Source: Streptomyces sp. LX-29 (GTDB lineage: Bacteria > Actinomycetota > Actinomycetes > Streptomycetales > Streptomycetaceae). Taken from it: a DNA stretch of 64,000 nucleotides. The notes beneath the pieces are model-generated. The model made no database searches. It saw only the letters and a list, made by a program, of their open reading frames with translations, and was not told the origin of the DNA. Of this stretch, positions 25,771 through 34,641 are shown piece by piece. The translations under genes and the position numbers were made by a program. The DNA is taken from positions 682,001 through 746,000 of the forward strand of contig NZ_CP089746.1 in NCBI RefSeq assembly GCF_029541745.1. Direction: 5' to 3'. Numbering within the stretch: the first letter of the stretch is position 1; the number at the start of each line of letters is the position of its first letter.

Positions 25771-27843
25771 ATGCGGCGGCTGTTCGCGCGGCCGCGGGCG
25801 ACCGGCCCGGTGGTCTCCGAGAGCGAGCGGGCGCTCTTCGGCGGGGCGCTCCGGTACGACCTGGGCTTCACCGGGCACGACTACGCCACCCTCGACACGA
25901 CCCTGCCGTCGGCGATGCGTGCGCTGCCCCGGCTGGTGGCCTGCACGGTGCGGCTGGCGTGGGAGACGGACCGCAGGGCGCTGCTGACCGTGGGGGCGTG
26001 CCAGCTCGGCCAGGGCGTCAGCCAGGCCCTCCGGCTGCTGGCGGTCAACACGGCCCTGGGGGCGCTGCTGGCGGGCGGCGATCCGGAGCACCGGCTCCGG
26101 ACGGCGCTGCCGGCGCTGGTCGCGGTGGCCCTGATCTCGGCCGTCGGCGCCGTGCTCGGTTCGGCGTCGACCGCGGCGGCCGGTCGGCTGGAGCCGAAGA
26201 TCGACCGGCTGGCCACCGAGCGCTATCTCCACGCGGCCGTCCATGTGGAGCTGGAGGCGGCCGAGGACGGCGAGTTCCGGCGACTGATCGACGCGGCCCA
26301 GGCCGGCGCCGGCGCCGCCCGCCATATGCTCGGCGCCTGCGTGAACACCGTGCACGGGGTGCTCACCATGGTCGCCACCGCCGGGGTGCTGACGGTGCTC
26401 CACCCGCTGCTGCTGCCCATGCTCCTGCTCATCGCCGCGCCGCGCGGCTGGGGCGCCATGCGGGTGGCCCAGCGCCGCTACGCGTCGGTGATGAACTGGT
26501 TGGAGCACGTCCGGGCGGGACGTCTGATCGGCAGCATGCTCACCTCTCGGCAAGCGGCCTGCGAGGTACGGGTGCACGGAGTGGGCGGCTTCCTGCTGGG
26601 CCACTACCGGGTCATGGCGGAGACCGCGGAGGACGAGCAGACCCGGCTGGCCCGCGAGAAGGCCCTCACCGAGCTGTTGGCCGCGGCGCTGTCCGGGCTC
26701 GCCACGCTGGTCACCTACGCGGCGTTGGCCGCCCTGATCGTCGCCGGGCACGTGGAGATCGCCGCCGCCGGCACCGCCGTGCTGGCCATCCGCTCCGGCT
26801 CCTCGACCCTGGGTTCGCTGGTGATGAGCCTGAACCGGCTGCACGAGGAGGGGCTGTACGTCCACGACCTGGACCGGTTCCTGCGCGAGGCGGCCGTCCG
26901 CGCCATCCCCGACGGCGGCGCGGACCTGCCGGCCGTCCCGGAGGAGATCGTCTTCGAGAACGTCAGCTTCACCTACCCGGGCCGGGACGTCCCGGCGTTG
27001 CGCGAGGTGTCGCTGACCATCCGCACCGGCACGGTCACCGCCCTGGTGGGGGAGAACGGCGGCGGCAAGAGCACGCTGGTCAAACTGCTGGCCGGGCTGC
27101 ATCTGCCGCAGTCGGGCCGGATCCTGTGGGATGGCCTGGACCTGACCACCGCCGACCGGCAGCAGGTGTTCGCCCGCACCGGCATCCTGACCCAGGACTT
27201 CCAGCGCTGGCCCTTCACCGCGGGCACCAACATCCGCATCGGGCGACCGGAGCGCGCCCCCGAGGAGGGAGACGCGGAGGGCTCGCTGGAGTCCGTGGCC
27301 GCGTTCTCCGGGGCGGACGCGGTCATCGCGCAGCTGCCGCGCGGGTTGGACACGCTGCTCGCCCGGCAGATGCGCGGCGGGGTGGAGCTGTCCGGCGGAC
27401 AGTGGCAGAAGCTCGGGCTGAGCCGCTCGGTCTACCGCGGCGCCCCGCTGATCGTGGTGGACGAGCCGACCTCCGCGCTGGATCCGGAGGCGGAGATCAC
27501 CTGCTTCGAGAAGATCCGTTCACTGGCGGGGCCCGACCGCGCGGTGGTGCTGGTCACCCATCGGATGGCCGCCGTCCAGCACGCCGACGTCATCCATGTG
27601 CTGCACGGCGGGCGGCTGGTGGAACAGGGCTCACACAGCGAACTGCTCGCCCGCGCGGGCCGCTACGCCTCGATGTTCCGCCGACAGGCCAGCCAGTACG
27701 GTGCCGCCCCCGCGACACCGCCCCGGCCCGGTGACGGCCGCGGGCCGCGCGGCGGCGGCCCCCGCCCCGGGTCCGGAGGCGAACCCGGTGGCGACCACGG
27801 CACGGGCGACGACTCGGGCGGCGCGACGGTCGCCCCACCGTGA
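25771..27843 (+). CDS. ABC transporter, fused transmembrane and ATP-binding domains (exporter type)
   Basis: About 690 residues. The N-terminal half has hydrophobic segments (LLTVGACQLGQGVSQAL, ALVAVALISAVGAVLG, VLTVLHPLLLPMLLLIA, LAALIVAGHVEIAAA) consistent with a six-helix exporter domain. The C-terminal half is a full nucleotide-binding domain: FENVSFTYPGRDVPALREVS, Walker A GENGGGKST, signature ELSGGQWQKLGLSRS, Walker B PLIVVDEPTSALD and H-loop VTHR. The last 60 residues are a Gly/Pro-rich tail. Such half-transporters act as homodimers. The ATG at 25771 removes a highly charged Arg/Glu stretch encoded by upstream repeats. No biosynthetic genes adjoin it, so the cargo is unknown. Confidence 0.88.
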   Translation: MRRLFARPRATGPVVSESERALFGGALRYDLGFTGHDYATLDTTLPSAMRALPRLVACTVRLAWETDRRALLTVGACQLGQGVSQALRLLAVNTALGALLAGGDPEHRLRTALPALVAVALISAVGAVLGSASTAAAGRLEPKIDRLATERYLHAAVHVELEAAEDGEFRRLIDAAQAGAGAARHMLGACVNTVHGVLTMVATAGVLTVLHPLLLPMLLLIAAPRGWGAMRVAQRRYASVMNWLEHVRAGRLIGSMLTSRQAACEVRVHGVGGFLLGHYRVMAETAEDEQTRLAREKALTELLAAALSGLATLVTYAALAALIVAGHVEIAAAGTAVLAIRSGSSTLGSLVMSLNRLHEEGLYVHDLDRFLREAAVRAIPDGGADLPAVPEEIVFENVSFTYPGRDVPALREVSLTIRTGTVTALVGENGGGKSTLVKLLAGLHLPQSGRILWDGLDLTTADRQQVFARTGILTQDFQRWPFTAGTNIRIGRPERAPEEGDAEGSLESVAAFSGADAVIAQLPRGLDTLLARQMRGGVELSGGQWQKLGLSRSVYRGAPLIVVDEPTSALDPEAEITCFEKIRSLAGPDRAVVLVTHRMAAVQHADVIHVLHGGRLVEQGSHSELLARAGRYASMFRRQASQYGAAPATPPRPGDGRGPRGGGPRPGSGGEPGGDHGTGDDSGGATVAPP

Positions 27844-27869
27844 CACCACGCCGCGGGGGCTGCGGCGCG

Positions 27870-27989
27870 CCCGGTCGTGGAGCTCCGCCAGGTCGTACGG
27901 GCTCCGCCCCGGTCGTACGAGCCCGCCCCGGTCGTAGAGCAGAGCTCCGCCCGGTCGTACGGGCTCCGCCCCGGTCGTACCGGCTCCGG
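27870..27989. repeat. Five-copy 19-20-bp degenerate tandem repeat
   Basis: Units of the form GCTCCGCCCCGGTCGTACGG start at 27882, 27901, 27921, 27944 and 27963, with single-base differences and one 3-bp spacer. They fill the gap between the convergent ABC transporter and S41 peptidase genes, beginning just after the transporter stop and ending at the peptidase stop. Confidence 0.85.
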
Positions 27990-30071
27990 TCAACCGAGTC
28001 GCTCGGTGCGGCACGCCACGAGCTCGCCCGCCGCGAAGCCGCACACGCGGGCCGACCGTGCGCCCAGGGCGCCGGGGCCGGGGACGGTGAGGTCGACATG
28101 CCCGTCGACGACGTCGGCCGAGGCCCGCGGCCGCTGGTCGAGGTAGAGGTCCACGCGGTCCAGGTGGTCGGTGCGCAGCTGGATCCGTAGGGCGCCGTCG
28201 GCCTGGGAGACCTCGGCGATGTCCAGCCGGTACGCCGTCCGGGTCCGCAGCAGGGCGGCCGCGCGGTCGAGCAGGTCGACGTTGTCCTCCAGCAGGTCCC
28301 GACGGGTCATGTGGTGGCGCTCGTCGGGGATCACGCCGAGGTCCTCCACCGGGGTGCCGGCGAGAGCGCCGACGCGCAGGGTGCGCCGCATCGAGACCCG
28401 CATGCCGGCGTCCTTGGGCAGCGGCGCGTAGGGCGGCTCCCCGTTCATCAGCATCAGCAGGGTCTCGTGGGTCCAGACGTTGGCGCCGCCGGCTCCGGTG
28501 TTGTCGTCGGTCCCCAGCACCGGCCCGATCCCGTGGTCCTGGAAGCCCGCGGCGAAGATGTCGGTCGCGGAGTAGCAGCGCGCGTTGGTGATGAGCACCA
28601 CGGGGCCGAAGTACTGCTGGCCGAGGGCGTTGGCGGAGCTCTCGGGGGTGATCGGGAAGGCGCTGGAGAAGGGTGTGCCGATCTCGACGGCCTGTTCCAT
28701 CGACGGCACCCACGGACCGAGGTTGATGCCTTCGCTGCTCTGGTTCATGCGGCAGATCCGCAGGTTGAGCGGGGTGTTGATGAACTGCACGGGCTCGGGG
28801 GTGATCCGGCGCGGGGTCAGCGTCTGGAGGAGCTGCTCGGCGGCGATGACGTTTCCGCCGCCGTTGTCGCGGAGGTCGACGATGAGGCCGTCCTGCGGCA
28901 GCAGGCCGATCAGCCGGACGAACTCCTTCACGAAGGCGTCGGGGTTGGCGACCATGAAGGTGAAGATGCGGATGTGGCCGACGGTCCCGCCGGACGAGGT
29001 GGGCATCGCGCGGGCCGTGAACACCCGCGGCATGGTGCTCTCCACCTCTCCCGAGCGCAGGTGGGGCAGCGGCTGCCGGGCGCGTGCGGACTCCTCCTGC
29101 GCCATGACATGGGGCGCGAACAGGAAGAGCTTGGCCCGGTTGGTCTCGTCGGACTCCAGGTCCAGCCCCAGGGAGAGCGCGGCGGCACCACGATCTCCGA
29201 CAGCGGCCTGTTTCCCGGCGGCGGCCCGGCCCTCGGCGGCTGCCTCGTCCGCGGCCGCGCGCGCCTCCAGGCCCGGAGCCCCGGCCGCGGCGGCCCCGTC
29301 GTCGCCGTCGAAGGCCGGGAGGTTGTCCACGACCCGCCAGTTCTCGCGCAGTTCGTGTGGGTCGCCGTCGGGGTCCGTATAGCTGACGGTCACCCACTCC
29401 TCGAACGGCTGGAGGTGGACGCTGAGCGGTCGGACCGTGAGCGACTGGACGCCCCGGCTGTGCCGGGCGGGGTTGTTGCTGCCCGCGTACCGCGCCGCGT
29501 TGAGGCCGACCGCCGCCTCGATGGGGATGCCGCTCCAGTGGGTGATCTCGGCGCCGCGCCGGAAGCCGGGGGCGGTGAAGTTCTTCAGGACATGGGTCAC
29601 CAGGTAGCGGGAGCGGCGGCCCCGGCCCTCGCCCTCACCCTCGACCTCGACGTACTCCTCGATCTGGAACGGGAGGTAGGCGATCTTGCCCGCGAAGGGG
29701 GCCGGCAGGATGTAGTTGGTGTGCAGGTCCCGGACCGAGTGGAAGATCTCGGTGAGTTCGGCGTGGAACATCCACTCCTCGCCCATGGTCTCCGGGGTCT
29801 GCCGCTCCAGACGTCGGCGCAGTACCCTCAGCCGCTGCACCGGGTTGACGGCGTGCATCGCGATCTTCAGTGGAAGGTGGACGTAGTTCTGCTCGAAGAG
29901 GATCAGCGCCTGGTCCACCAGGAGCCGGCGCTCCTCCAGCGTCAGCATGCCCGCGCCCCTGAGGAACTCGGACAGCGGCACCGAGCCGGCCAGGTGTTCC
30001 CGCACCGGCTCCGACGCCTCCGCGATGAACCGGGGCGGGGAGTCGTCGGCCGAGACGGAGCCCTGCGTCAT
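27990..30071 (-). CDS. S41-family (C-terminal processing / tricorn-like) peptidase
   Basis: About 693 residues. The C-terminal half carries S41 motifs: VGHIRIFTFMVANP, LIVDLRDNGGGNV (the family DLRxNxGG), and NARCYSATDIFAAGFQDHGIG, where the Ser of CYSAT is the predicted nucleophile. The N-terminal half (LHTNYILPAPFAGKIAYLPF) is helical, with an Ala/Glu-rich linker near residue 270-310. No PDZ domain or signal peptide is obvious, so it is probably cytosolic and differs from periplasmic Prc/CtpA. The ATG at 30071 has GGGAGG seven bases upstream. Its substrate is unknown. Confidence 0.8.
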   Translation of the reverse strand: MTQGSVSADDSPPRFIAEASEPVREHLAGSVPLSEFLRGAGMLTLEERRLLVDQALILFEQNYVHLPLKIAMHAVNPVQRLRVLRRRLERQTPETMGEEWMFHAELTEIFHSVRDLHTNYILPAPFAGKIAYLPFQIEEYVEVEGEGEGRGRRSRYLVTHVLKNFTAPGFRRGAEITHWSGIPIEAAVGLNAARYAGSNNPARHSRGVQSLTVRPLSVHLQPFEEWVTVSYTDPDGDPHELRENWRVVDNLPAFDGDDGAAAAGAPGLEARAAADEAAAEGRAAAGKQAAVGDRGAAALSLGLDLESDETNRAKLFLFAPHVMAQEESARARQPLPHLRSGEVESTMPRVFTARAMPTSSGGTVGHIRIFTFMVANPDAFVKEFVRLIGLLPQDGLIVDLRDNGGGNVIAAEQLLQTLTPRRITPEPVQFINTPLNLRICRMNQSSEGINLGPWVPSMEQAVEIGTPFSSAFPITPESSANALGQQYFGPVVLITNARCYSATDIFAAGFQDHGIGPVLGTDDNTGAGGANVWTHETLLMLMNGEPPYAPLPKDAGMRVSMRRTLRVGALAGTPVEDLGVIPDERHHMTRRDLLEDNVDLLDRAAALLRTRTAYRLDIAEVSQADGALRIQLRTDHLDRVDLYLDQRPRASADVVDGHVDLTVPGPGALGARSARVCGFAAGELVACRTERLG

Positions 30072-30223
30072 GGATGCCTCCCACTGTCGGACGTGCCGCG
30101 CCACGCTCAGTGTTCGGCCGGATCGCACGGTCGGACAGCGCCCGCGCGACACGTTCACCCGACCGGGCGCCCAGGACCCCCCGTACGCCCGGGGACGGCG
30201 GTCACGGGACGTAACGTCGACGC

Positions 30224-31078
30224 ATGGGACTGGGAGTGTTCTTCGCGATCTGCGCCGCCGTGTGCATGGGTGCCGCGACGGTGATGCAGGCGATGGGCAC
30301 GCGGATGGCGGTGGCCGACGCCGCGGACGGCCGGGAGGTCTCCGGGGTGGGGACGCTGCTGCGGGCGGTGCGGTGCTGGCCCTTCATCGCCGGCGTGGGC
30401 CTGGACATGCTGGGCTTCGCCGGCGAGTTGGTGTCGCTGCGGCTGCTGCCCATCTTCGTCGTCGAGGCGGCGCTCGCCTCGTCGCTGGCGGTCACCGCGG
30501 TGGTCGCGGCGTGGCTGCTGCGGGTCCGGCTGCGCCGGGCCGAGTGGGTGGCGGTGGCGACGGTCTGCTGCGGGCTGGCGCTGCTGGCCGTCGCGGCCGG
30601 ACGGGAGGGCAGCAGCGACGGCGACGAGCTGCTGCGGCTGGCGACGCTGTGCGCCTCGATCGGGCTGGCGGTGGCCGGCGCGGCCGTGCAGCACCTGGTG
30701 CGGCGTCACCGGGCCGCGGTGCTGGGCCTCGTCGCCGGGCTGAGCTTCGGTCTGGTCGCCATCAGCGTACGGATGCTGCCGGGTTTCGACGTCGTCGAGC
30801 TGCTGACCGGGCCTACGGCGTACGCGGTGGTCATCTCCGGCATCAGCGGCTTCGTCTTCCTGGTCGACGCCTTGCAGGCCGGTTCGGTCACCGCCGCGAC
30901 GGCGGCGATGGTGATCGGTGAAAGCCTCGGACCTGCGGTGTTCGGGGTGGTCTGGCTGGGCGACTCGACGCGGCAGGGCTGGGCTCCGGTGGCCGTGCTG
31001 GGCTTTGCGCTGTCGATCGTCAGCGCCTTGGCGCTGGCCCGGTTCGGCGAGGCCGAACAGCACGCCGAGCCCTCCTGA
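30224..31078 (+). CDS. DMT-superfamily (EamA/NIPA-like) integral membrane protein
   Basis: A 284-residue protein of about nine or ten hydrophobic segments in the drug/metabolite transporter pattern: MGLGVFFAICAAVCMGAATV at the N-terminus, then FIAGVGLDMLGFAGELVSLR, LPIFVVEAALASSLAVTAVV, LGLVAGLSFGLVAISVR, and a last half with AATAAMVIGESLGPAVFGVV. The internal duplication of EamA proteins is suggested. Substrate unknown. Divergent from the S41 peptidase with a 152-bp gap. Confidence 0.8.
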   Translation: MGLGVFFAICAAVCMGAATVMQAMGTRMAVADAADGREVSGVGTLLRAVRCWPFIAGVGLDMLGFAGELVSLRLLPIFVVEAALASSLAVTAVVAAWLLRVRLRRAEWVAVATVCCGLALLAVAAGREGSSDGDELLRLATLCASIGLAVAGAAVQHLVRRHRAAVLGLVAGLSFGLVAISVRMLPGFDVVELLTGPTAYAVVISGISGFVFLVDALQAGSVTAATAAMVIGESLGPAVFGVVWLGDSTRQGWAPVAVLGFALSIVSALALARFGEAEQHAEPS

Positions 31079-31306
31079 GGGGCGGAACCCGCTGGCCCGC
31101 GGGGTGGTCGCGCGGAGCACGCGGCGGCCGCGCCCGGGCGGCCGAGGGGGCCGGGCCGGGCGCGCGGTTCGACTACGACCGGTGCCGTACCCGTGGCCGA
31201 TTGACGCGGCGCCCGGGGCGCTGTCCAGTGAAGGAGCCACCACGGCGCCCTTCCCGTCCCAGTGGCGACGGACGGAACTCACGGGACAGAACTCGAGGAG
31301 GCCATC

Positions 31307-31390
31307 ATGACCTGCACCCGTTGCGGAGCCCCGGTCATCCAAGGACCCAACGGCGGCTGGAGCTGCAACAACTGCGGGGCAACCGGGTGA
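31307..31390 (+). CDS. 27-residue zinc-ribbon miniprotein
   Basis: A very short gene encoding two CxxC knuckles: MTCTRCGAPVIQG, then an NGGWS turn, then CNNCGATG. The four cysteines (residues 3, 6, 20, 23) are spaced as in a rubredoxin-like zinc ribbon. A near-perfect Shine-Dalgarno GAGGAGG lies six bases before the ATG, which is strong support at this length. The stop TGA at 31388-31390 is 10 bp before the end of the convergent LigD-type gene. No function can be assigned; small ribbons of this kind may be structural or bind nucleic acid or protein. Confidence 0.75.
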   Translation: MTCTRCGAPVIQGPNGGWSCNNCGATG

Positions 31391-31400
31391 CCGACCATGG

Positions 31401-32414
31401 CTAGGGGGCGGGACGCTTGGCACGGCTCGGCTGCACGCGCTTGGGCTCACCCGGCATCTTCGGGTAGTCGGGCGGATAGGGCAGGTCCTCCAGGCCGTGG
31501 TCCCGCTCGTCGCGATCGGCCATCTCCAGCAGCCCTTCCAGCGAGAACGCGTGGTCCTCCATGTCGGCGTGCACGTCGCCCCGTTCGGCGAAGCGCCCCG
31601 GCATGGAGGCCAGATGGAAGTCGGCGGGCTCGACGGAGTCGAGCTCGTCCCAGGTCAGCGGGGCGGAGACGGTGGCGCCCGGGCGGGCGCGGAGCGAGTA
31701 GGCGGAGGCGATGGTGCGGTCGCGCGCGGTCTGATTGTAGTCGACGAAGATCCGTTCGCCGCGCTGCTCCTTCCACCAGGCGATGGTGACCCTGCCCTCC
31801 ATCCGCCGCTCCAGCTCCCGCCCGAGCGCGATCGCCGCGCGGCGTACCCCGGTGAAGGTCCAGCGCGGCTCAAGGGGCACGAAGACATGCAGTCCCCGGC
31901 CGCCGGAGGTCTTGGGCCAGCCGCGGAGCCCCAGGCCGTCGAGGATGGCGCGCAGCTCGTGGGCGGCGCGCACGGCGTCGGTGAAGTCGGTGCCCGGCTG
32001 CGGGTCCAGGTCGATGCGCAGCTCGTCGGGGTGGTCGGGGCGCTCGCTGCGCACCGGCCAGGGGTGGAAGGTCAGACAGCCCAGGTTGACCGCCCACAGC
32101 ACGGAGGCGATGCCGGTGGGGCACAGCTCGTCGGCGGTGCGGCCGCTGGGGAAGGAGATGGTGGTGGTCCGCAGCCAGTCCGGGTGCTTCGGGGGCACCC
32201 GCTTCTGGAAGAAGGACTCGCCCTCGATCCCGTCGGGAAAGCGCTCCAGCGTGGTCGGCCGATTGAACACGGCGCGCAGCGCGCCGGGGGCGACGGCGAG
32301 GTAGTACCGCGCGACGTCGAGCTTGGTGTGGCCCGCTTGCGGGTAATACACCTTGTCCGGGTTGGACAGTCGTACGGCCTGGCCGTCGGCGTCCAGCTCC
32401 ACCGCCTCGCCCAT
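31401..32414 (-). CDS. LigD-type (archaeo-eukaryotic primase fold) DNA polymerase domain protein
   Basis: A 337-residue stand-alone polymerase of the LigD POL family, which fills gaps during non-homologous end joining. Family motifs: RLSNPDKVYYPQAGHTK at the N-terminus, FFQKRVPPKHPDW, the catalytic LRIDLDPQPG (Asp135, Asp137), LGLRGWPKTSGGRGLHVFVP (His of SGGRGLHV), and IFVDYNQTARDRTIASAYS. Mycobacterial LigD fuses POL, phosphoesterase and ligase; here POL is separate and the ligase is a different gene, divergently transcribed (32645). The ATG at 32414 matches the family start; ribosome site weak. No Ku gene is in the window. Confidence 0.9.
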   Translation of the reverse strand: MGEAVELDADGQAVRLSNPDKVYYPQAGHTKLDVARYYLAVAPGALRAVFNRPTTLERFPDGIEGESFFQKRVPPKHPDWLRTTTISFPSGRTADELCPTGIASVLWAVNLGCLTFHPWPVRSERPDHPDELRIDLDPQPGTDFTDAVRAAHELRAILDGLGLRGWPKTSGGRGLHVFVPLEPRWTFTGVRRAAIALGRELERRMEGRVTIAWWKEQRGERIFVDYNQTARDRTIASAYSLRARPGATVSAPLTWDELDSVEPADFHLASMPGRFAERGDVHADMEDHAFSLEGLLEMADRDERDHGLEDLPYPPDYPKMPGEPKRVQPSRAKRPAP

Positions 32415-32644
32415 GCTCGCTACCGTAGGCGCCCGGGTGGGGCCCCGCACATCGGACGCCGCGCCGCGACGACCGGCGGCACCTCGCCTCGGGCTCGGGC
32501 TCGGCCTCCGGCGGTCAGGGGCCGGCAGCAGGCCGCGGGCCTCAGAGCCCCGGGCGTCGGTGGCGGCCCGCCGGGGGACGCCGGGGCGGGTCGTCGCGGC
32601 GGACACATCGGGCACGGCGCGCCGCCGCGCGGGAGAATCGGGGC

Positions 32645-33712
32645 ATGGACCTCCCGGTCATGCCGCCCGTGAAGCCGATGCTGGCGACGCCCGTCGCCGA
32701 GATCCCGCCGGGCATGCAGTACGAGGCCAAGTGGGACGGCTTCCGCGCCATCGTGCACCGCGACCACGACGAGATCGTCATCGGCAGCCGTACCGGCAAG
32801 CCGCTCACCCGCTACTTTCCCGAGCTGCTGGAGCCGCTGCGCGGGCAGCTCCCGGAGCGGTGCGTGGTGGACGGCGAGATCGTGATCGCGCACGCCGGGC
32901 GGCTCGACTTCGACCTGCTCAGCGAGCGCATCCATCCGGCCGACTCCCGGGTCCGGATGCTCGCCGAGCGCACCCCCGCCGACTTCGTCGCCTTCGATCT
33001 GCTGGCGCTGGACGACCAGGCGCTGCTGAGCGTGGCGCAGTCCGAGCGGCGCGCCACCCTGGAGCGGCTGCTGCGCCGGGCCGCCCCGCCGGTGCACCTG
33101 GCGCCCGCCACCACCGACATCGCCGTGGCGCGGGAGTGGTTCGCGCGGTACGAGGGGGCCGGGTTGGACGGCGTCATCGCCAAGCCGCTGGACCGGCCCT
33201 ACCGGCCCGGCGCCCGCGCGATGTACAAGATCAAGCACACCCGGACCGCGGACTGCGTGGTCGCCGGGTACCGCTTCCACAAGAGTGGACCGGTGGTCGG
33301 CTCGCTGCTGCTGGGGCTGTACGACGACGCCGGGCGGCTCCAGCACGTCGGCGTCTGCGCCGCCTTCCCGATGCGCCAGCGGCATGCGCTGGTCGCCGAG
33401 CTGGAGCCGCTGCGGATGGAGTCGCCCGCCGGCCACCCGTGGGCGGCGTGGACGGACGAGGTCGCCCACGAGTCCGCCCGGCTGCCGGGGGCGCCGAGCC
33501 GCTGGACCGGCACCAAGGACCTGGCGTGGGTGCCGCTGCGCTGCGAGCGGGTGTGCGAGGTGGGCTACGACCATATGCAGGGCGACCGGTTCCGGCACAC
33601 CACCCAGTTCCACCGCTGGCGCCCCGACCGCGAGCCGCGCGGCTGCACCTACGCGCAGTTGGAGGAGCCGGTGCGGTACGACCTGAACGCCATCCTCGGC
33701 GGCTCCGCGTGA
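32645..33712 (+). CDS. ATP-dependent DNA ligase (LigC-like)
   Basis: A 355-residue ATP-dependent DNA ligase comprising the adenylation domain and OB-fold. The nucleophilic Lys29 is in YEAKWDGFRAI (KxDG motif). Other nucleotidyltransferase motifs: SRTGKPLTRYFPELL, VVDGEIVI, ADFVAFDLLAL, GLDGVIAKPLDRPYRPG, and MYKIKHTRTADCVVAGYR. The length fits stand-alone LigC-type enzymes rather than multidomain LigD. The stop codon overlaps the GTG of the next gene by 4 bp. It is divergent from the LigD-type polymerase, and the two probably share a repair role. Confidence 0.92.
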   Translation: MDLPVMPPVKPMLATPVAEIPPGMQYEAKWDGFRAIVHRDHDEIVIGSRTGKPLTRYFPELLEPLRGQLPERCVVDGEIVIAHAGRLDFDLLSERIHPADSRVRMLAERTPADFVAFDLLALDDQALLSVAQSERRATLERLLRRAAPPVHLAPATTDIAVAREWFARYEGAGLDGVIAKPLDRPYRPGARAMYKIKHTRTADCVVAGYRFHKSGPVVGSLLLGLYDDAGRLQHVGVCAAFPMRQRHALVAELEPLRMESPAGHPWAAWTDEVAHESARLPGAPSRWTGTKDLAWVPLRCERVCEVGYDHMQGDRFRHTTQFHRWRPDREPRGCTYAQLEEPVRYDLNAILGGSA

Positions 33713-34467
33713 TCGTCGTCGGGACCTCGGGCTGGCAGTACCGGGACTGGCGCGGGGTGCTGTATCCGGAGGGCTGCCCGCAGCGGCTGTGGCTGGAGAC
33801 GTACGCCGACGCCTTCGCCTCCGTGGAGAGCAACAACGCCTTCTACCGGCTGCCCTCCGTCGAGCAGTTCGCCGGCTGGCGGGACCGCACCCCCGAGGGG
33901 TTCGTGATGGCGGTCAAGGCCAGCCGGTACCTGACCCACATCAAGCGGCTGCGGGACCCGGAGGAGCCGGTCGAGCGGCTGCTGTCCCACGCCGAGGGGC
34001 TCGGCGACCGGCTCGGCCCCGTCCTGCTCCAGCTGCCGCCCACGCTGCGCGCCGACGCCGGGCTGCTCGACACCTGCCTGGACTGCTTCCCGTCCGGCGT
34101 CCGCGTCGCCGTGGAGCCGCGCCACGACTCGTGGTGGACCGGGGAGGTGCGCGCGATCCTGGAGCGGCACGGGGCGGCGCTGTGCTGGGCCGATCAGCAG
34201 GCCCGCCCGGCCACGCCGCTGTGGTCCACCACCGACTGGGGCTATCTGCGCTTCCACCACGGCCGCGCCCAGCCCTGGCCGCGCTACGGGCGCCAGTCGT
34301 TGACCACCTGGGTGCGACGGGTGGCCGATGCCTGGCCCGACGGGGCCGAGGTGTACGCGTACTTCAACAACGACCCCGGTGGGGCGGCCGTGCTGGACGC
34401 CTGCGCGTTCGCCCGGATCGCGGCCGGGCTGGGCCGGACGGTGACCCGCACCCCCGAGCTCTCGTGA
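33709..34467 (+). CDS. DUF72 / YecE-family protein
   Basis: A 252-residue DUF72 (YecE) protein with a TIM-barrel-like pattern: VIVVGTSGWQYRDWRGVLYP at the start, ASVESNNAFYRLPS, GFVMAVKASRYLTHIKRL, GPVLLQLPPTLRAD, VAVEPRHDSWW and VYAYFNNDPGGAAVLDA. The family is common and its biochemical activity is not established; relatives are linked to nucleic-acid repair by gene context. The GTG start is fixed by the 4-bp overlap with the ligase stop, so the two form an operon. Confidence 0.9.
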   Translation: MIVVGTSGWQYRDWRGVLYPEGCPQRLWLETYADAFASVESNNAFYRLPSVEQFAGWRDRTPEGFVMAVKASRYLTHIKRLRDPEEPVERLLSHAEGLGDRLGPVLLQLPPTLRADAGLLDTCLDCFPSGVRVAVEPRHDSWWTGEVRAILERHGAALCWADQQARPATPLWSTTDWGYLRFHHGRAQPWPRYGRQSLTTWVRRVADAWPDGAEVYAYFNNDPGGAAVLDACAFARIAAGLGRTVTRTPELS

Positions 34468-34641
34468 ACCGGTCGCGGCGGTCGCCCGGACGCCTCCGGG
34501 GACGCGACCGGTCGGTGCGGCCACGCGGTGGCGTCCGTGCGCCGAAGGTCGCGACGGAGGACGGCGGAAGGCGACTTCGGTCGGCGGCCGCGCGCCCGAT
34601 GGCCGACGCGCCGCACCACCGCACCGCGTCAGCCTGGGTCC

